DNA of 64,000 bases from Proteiniborus sp. DW1 (lineage in GTDB: Bacteria > Bacillota > Clostridia > Tissierellales > Proteiniboraceae), in assembly GCF_900095305.1 (NCBI RefSeq), contig NZ_FMDO01000034.1, positions 1 through 64,000 on the forward strand. The letters run 5' to 3'. Below, piece after piece: positions 62,467 through 64,000 of the stretch; the stretch's first letter is position 1, and the number at the start of each line of letters is the position of its first letter. The position numbers were made by a program, and so were the translations under genes. A model generated the notes under the pieces. The model was given only the letters and a program-made list of their open reading frames with translations. It did no database searches and had not been told where the DNA came from.

Positions 62467-63435
62467 TTGCATAAAAGGCAAGAATGTATTGATGTAGGTA
62501 GTGAGTATTGTCCATGTTATCTAGCAGAGACAAATAATTGCATTATATGCTCACAGCTTCAAAGAAATGAGTTTTGTGATTGCAATTGGAGAGGCGTATG
62601 TATATATCAAGATTTCTTAATGAATGGAAGCAAAATAAAGCAACAAAGAGACTACTATAAAAGCAAAATCATAGACATAAGAGAAATAGGGAATGATAGC
62701 TATGTTTTAAAATTTAAGGTATCAAAAACACTGGCAAGACAACTAAAAGAACCGGGTTCCTATGTGTTTTTAAGAAATGAAGAACTACCTCAATATTTTG
62801 ATGTACCTATGTCAGTAATGCAGTCTGATACTATAGATGGCACAATAACTATAGCTTTTAAAACAGTAGGTGCTAAAACTAGTAGCCTAAAGAAATGCAA
62901 AGAAGACATTTTAGTAAAAGGACCATATTGGAATGGAGTATATGGGTTGAAAAACCTAAAAAGTATGAAAGAAAAGACGTGTTTAGTTCTAGCTAGGGGA
63001 ATATCACAGGCACCAACTCTATTAGCTTTAGAAAAACTGGTCAAGAATAAAAATAAAGTAATATTAGTTCTTGATAGAGGTAGCATAGGTGAAATTTTTA
63101 TCTATGATTATATAGATGAAATGGAAATAGAAACATACGAGGAAGATTTAATGAGTGAAAAAGGAAGAAGCTTAGTTAAGCAGTTAATACTTAAAGAGAA
63201 TATATCTCTAGTGTATAGTGCAGGTTCAGATTTGCTTCACATGAATGTTATAAAAATACTAGATGAATTAGGGGTAGATCCATACTTATCTGTCACAAAT
63301 AACAACGAGATTTGTTGTGGAGAAGGCATTTGCGGAGGCTGTACTGTGAGGCTAAGGGATGGAACAAGAACAAAGACATGTAAAACTCAAGTTGATTCAA
63401 GAAAGATAATTGAAAGGAGGGTATTACTTGACTAA
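62467..63435 (+). CDS. PyrK-like FAD/NAD-binding iron-sulfur electron-transfer protein
   Basis: The N-terminal ~50 residues are unusually Cys-rich (CPCYLAETNNCIICSQL, CDCNWRGVCIYQDF). A ferredoxin-reductase-like barrel (PGSYVFLRNEELPQYFDVPMS), a nucleotide-binding domain (CLVLARGISQAPTLLALE) and a C-terminal [2Fe-2S] cluster site (CGEGICGGCTVRL...TCKTQ) with PyrK spacing follow. The TTG at 62467 suits AGGGAG. No pyrD is present; the partner is the overlapping FAD oxidoreductase gene. The N-terminal cysteines could hold an extra cluster. Substrate unknown. Confidence 0.82.
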   Translation: MHKRQECIDVGSEYCPCYLAETNNCIICSQLQRNEFCDCNWRGVCIYQDFLMNGSKIKQQRDYYKSKIIDIREIGNDSYVLKFKVSKTLARQLKEPGSYVFLRNEELPQYFDVPMSVMQSDTIDGTITIAFKTVGAKTSSLKKCKEDILVKGPYWNGVYGLKNLKSMKEKTCLVLARGISQAPTLLALEKLVKNKNKVILVLDRGSIGEIFIYDYIDEMEIETYEEDLMSEKGRSLVKQLILKENISLVYSAGSDLLHMNVIKILDELGVDPYLSVTNNNEICCGEGICGGCTVRLRDGTRTKTCKTQVDSRKIIERRVLLD

Positions 63436-64000
63436 AGTAATCATAATAGGTGGAGGATGGGCTGGATGTTCAGCTTCTTTAAGTGCAAAAAAAGCTGGAG
63501 CTGAAGTTACTTTAATTGAGAAAACTGATATGCTAATTGGTTTAGGTAATGTTGGTGGAATAATGAGAAATAACGGAAGATATACTGCTACTGAAGAGAA
63601 TATATATTTGGGTGCAAGTGAACTATTTGAAATTACTGACAATGCTTCAAGGCATAAGAATGTCGATTTTCCTGGTCATAAGCATGCATCTCTCTATGAT
63701 GTTACTAGGGTAGAGCCAGAGGTAAGAAAATTATTAAAAGACAGGGGAATCAATGTTTTGCTTATGAGCAGAGCAAATGACATAGTTATAGAGGATAGAA
63801 AAATAAAGGGGATAGTACTTGCAGATGGAAATGTTATAGAAGGTGATGTTTTTATAGAAACAACAGGCTCTACTGGTCCTATGGGAAACTGTACTAGGTA
63901 TGGCAATGGCTGTGCTATGTGTATATTAAGATGTCCATCGTTTGGTCCAAGGCTTAGTATTAGTATGCGAGCAGGAGTAGAAGACATATTAGGAAAACGT
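63428..64000 (+). CDS. FAD-dependent oxidoreductase (3' end outside the window)
   Basis: An open frame from TTG 63428 to the window edge, 191 codons. It begins MTKVIIIGGGWAGCSASLSAKKAGAEVTLIEK, a dinucleotide-binding fold, and later has IETTGSTGPMGN and a cysteine-rich CTRYGNGCAMCILRCPSFGP stretch that may bind a cluster. AAGGAGG at 63413-63419 spaces well to the TTG. It overlaps the PyrK-like gene by 8 bases, so the two probably form one enzyme complex. Truncated here only by the window end. Confidence 0.82.
   Translation, partial: MTKVIIIGGGWAGCSASLSAKKAGAEVTLIEKTDMLIGLGNVGGIMRNNGRYTATEENIYLGASELFEITDNASRHKNVDFPGHKHASLYDVTRVEPEVRKLLKDRGINVLLMSRANDIVIEDRKIKGIVLADGNVIEGDVFIETTGSTGPMGNCTRYGNGCAMCILRCPSFGPRLSISMRAGVEDILGKR

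Overview
The window is a low-GC chromosome segment (roughly 30% G+C by eye) from an anaerobic, endospore-forming, Gram-positive bacterium of the Clostridia, close in gene order to Alkaliphilus/Tissierella-type organisms. The evidence is a complete spoIIIAA-AH operon, spo0A, spoIVB, spoIIM, a GerW-type and a YhcN-type spore gene, strong AGGAGG ribosome sites, many TTG/GTG starts and ferredoxin-like redox proteins. Almost everything lies on the + strand. I see no prophage, insertion sequence, CRISPR array, rRNA or tRNA.

Layout: (1) 0.2-7.3 kb: divergent cis-prenyltransferase, zinc-ribbon protein, YhaM-like exonuclease, TrkA/TrkH potassium uptake, ferredoxin-type aldo/keto reductase, and a reverse-strand YhcN-like lipoprotein. 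(2) 7.6-12.5 kb: a YknXYZ/MacB-type ABC exporter (ATPase, HlyD-like adaptor, permease), then aroE. (3) 12.5-25.5 kb: a type IV pilus locus (pilB, pilT, pilC, major pilin, prepilin peptidase, pilM, PilN-like, a PilO-like protein carrying extra C-terminal domains, a repeat/SLH surface protein, four minor pilins). (4) 25.5-32.4 kb: ComFB-like protein, efp, a CD1247-like protein and spoIIIAA-AH. (5) 32.4-45.6 kb: asp23, nusB, a Kae1-like paralogue, xseA/xseB, ispA, a large structured RNA that I identify as OLE RNA with its membrane partner OapA, dxs, tlyA, argR, recN, spoIVB and spo0A. (6) 45.9-50.6 kb: SteA/SteB-like envelope pair, a glycosyltransferase, a MraY-like enzyme, and a DUF3866 protein that appears to start at CTG. 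(7) 50.5-63.4 kb: a tiny reverse-strand gene beside nudF (possible MciZ-type FtsZ inhibitor), spoIIM, xerD, nucleoside salvage (deoB, two purine nucleoside phosphorylases, pdp), two D,D-carboxypeptidases, scpA/scpB, DUF2953 and gerW. (8) 62.4-64 kb: a PyrK-like flavoprotein and the start of an FAD oxidoreductase that runs off the window.

The most notable element is the OLE RNA/OapA ribonucleoprotein locus at about 36.8-38.1 kb. It has a clear sigma-A promoter and an intrinsic terminator and sits in an isoprenoid/DNA-repair/sporulation neighbourhood. Next are the MciZ-like micro-gene with a sigma-E-like promoter, the two purine nucleoside phosphorylases with different base pockets, the CTG start, and the PilO fusion in the pilus locus. 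All functional names rest on recognising motifs and gene order by eye; no database search was run.
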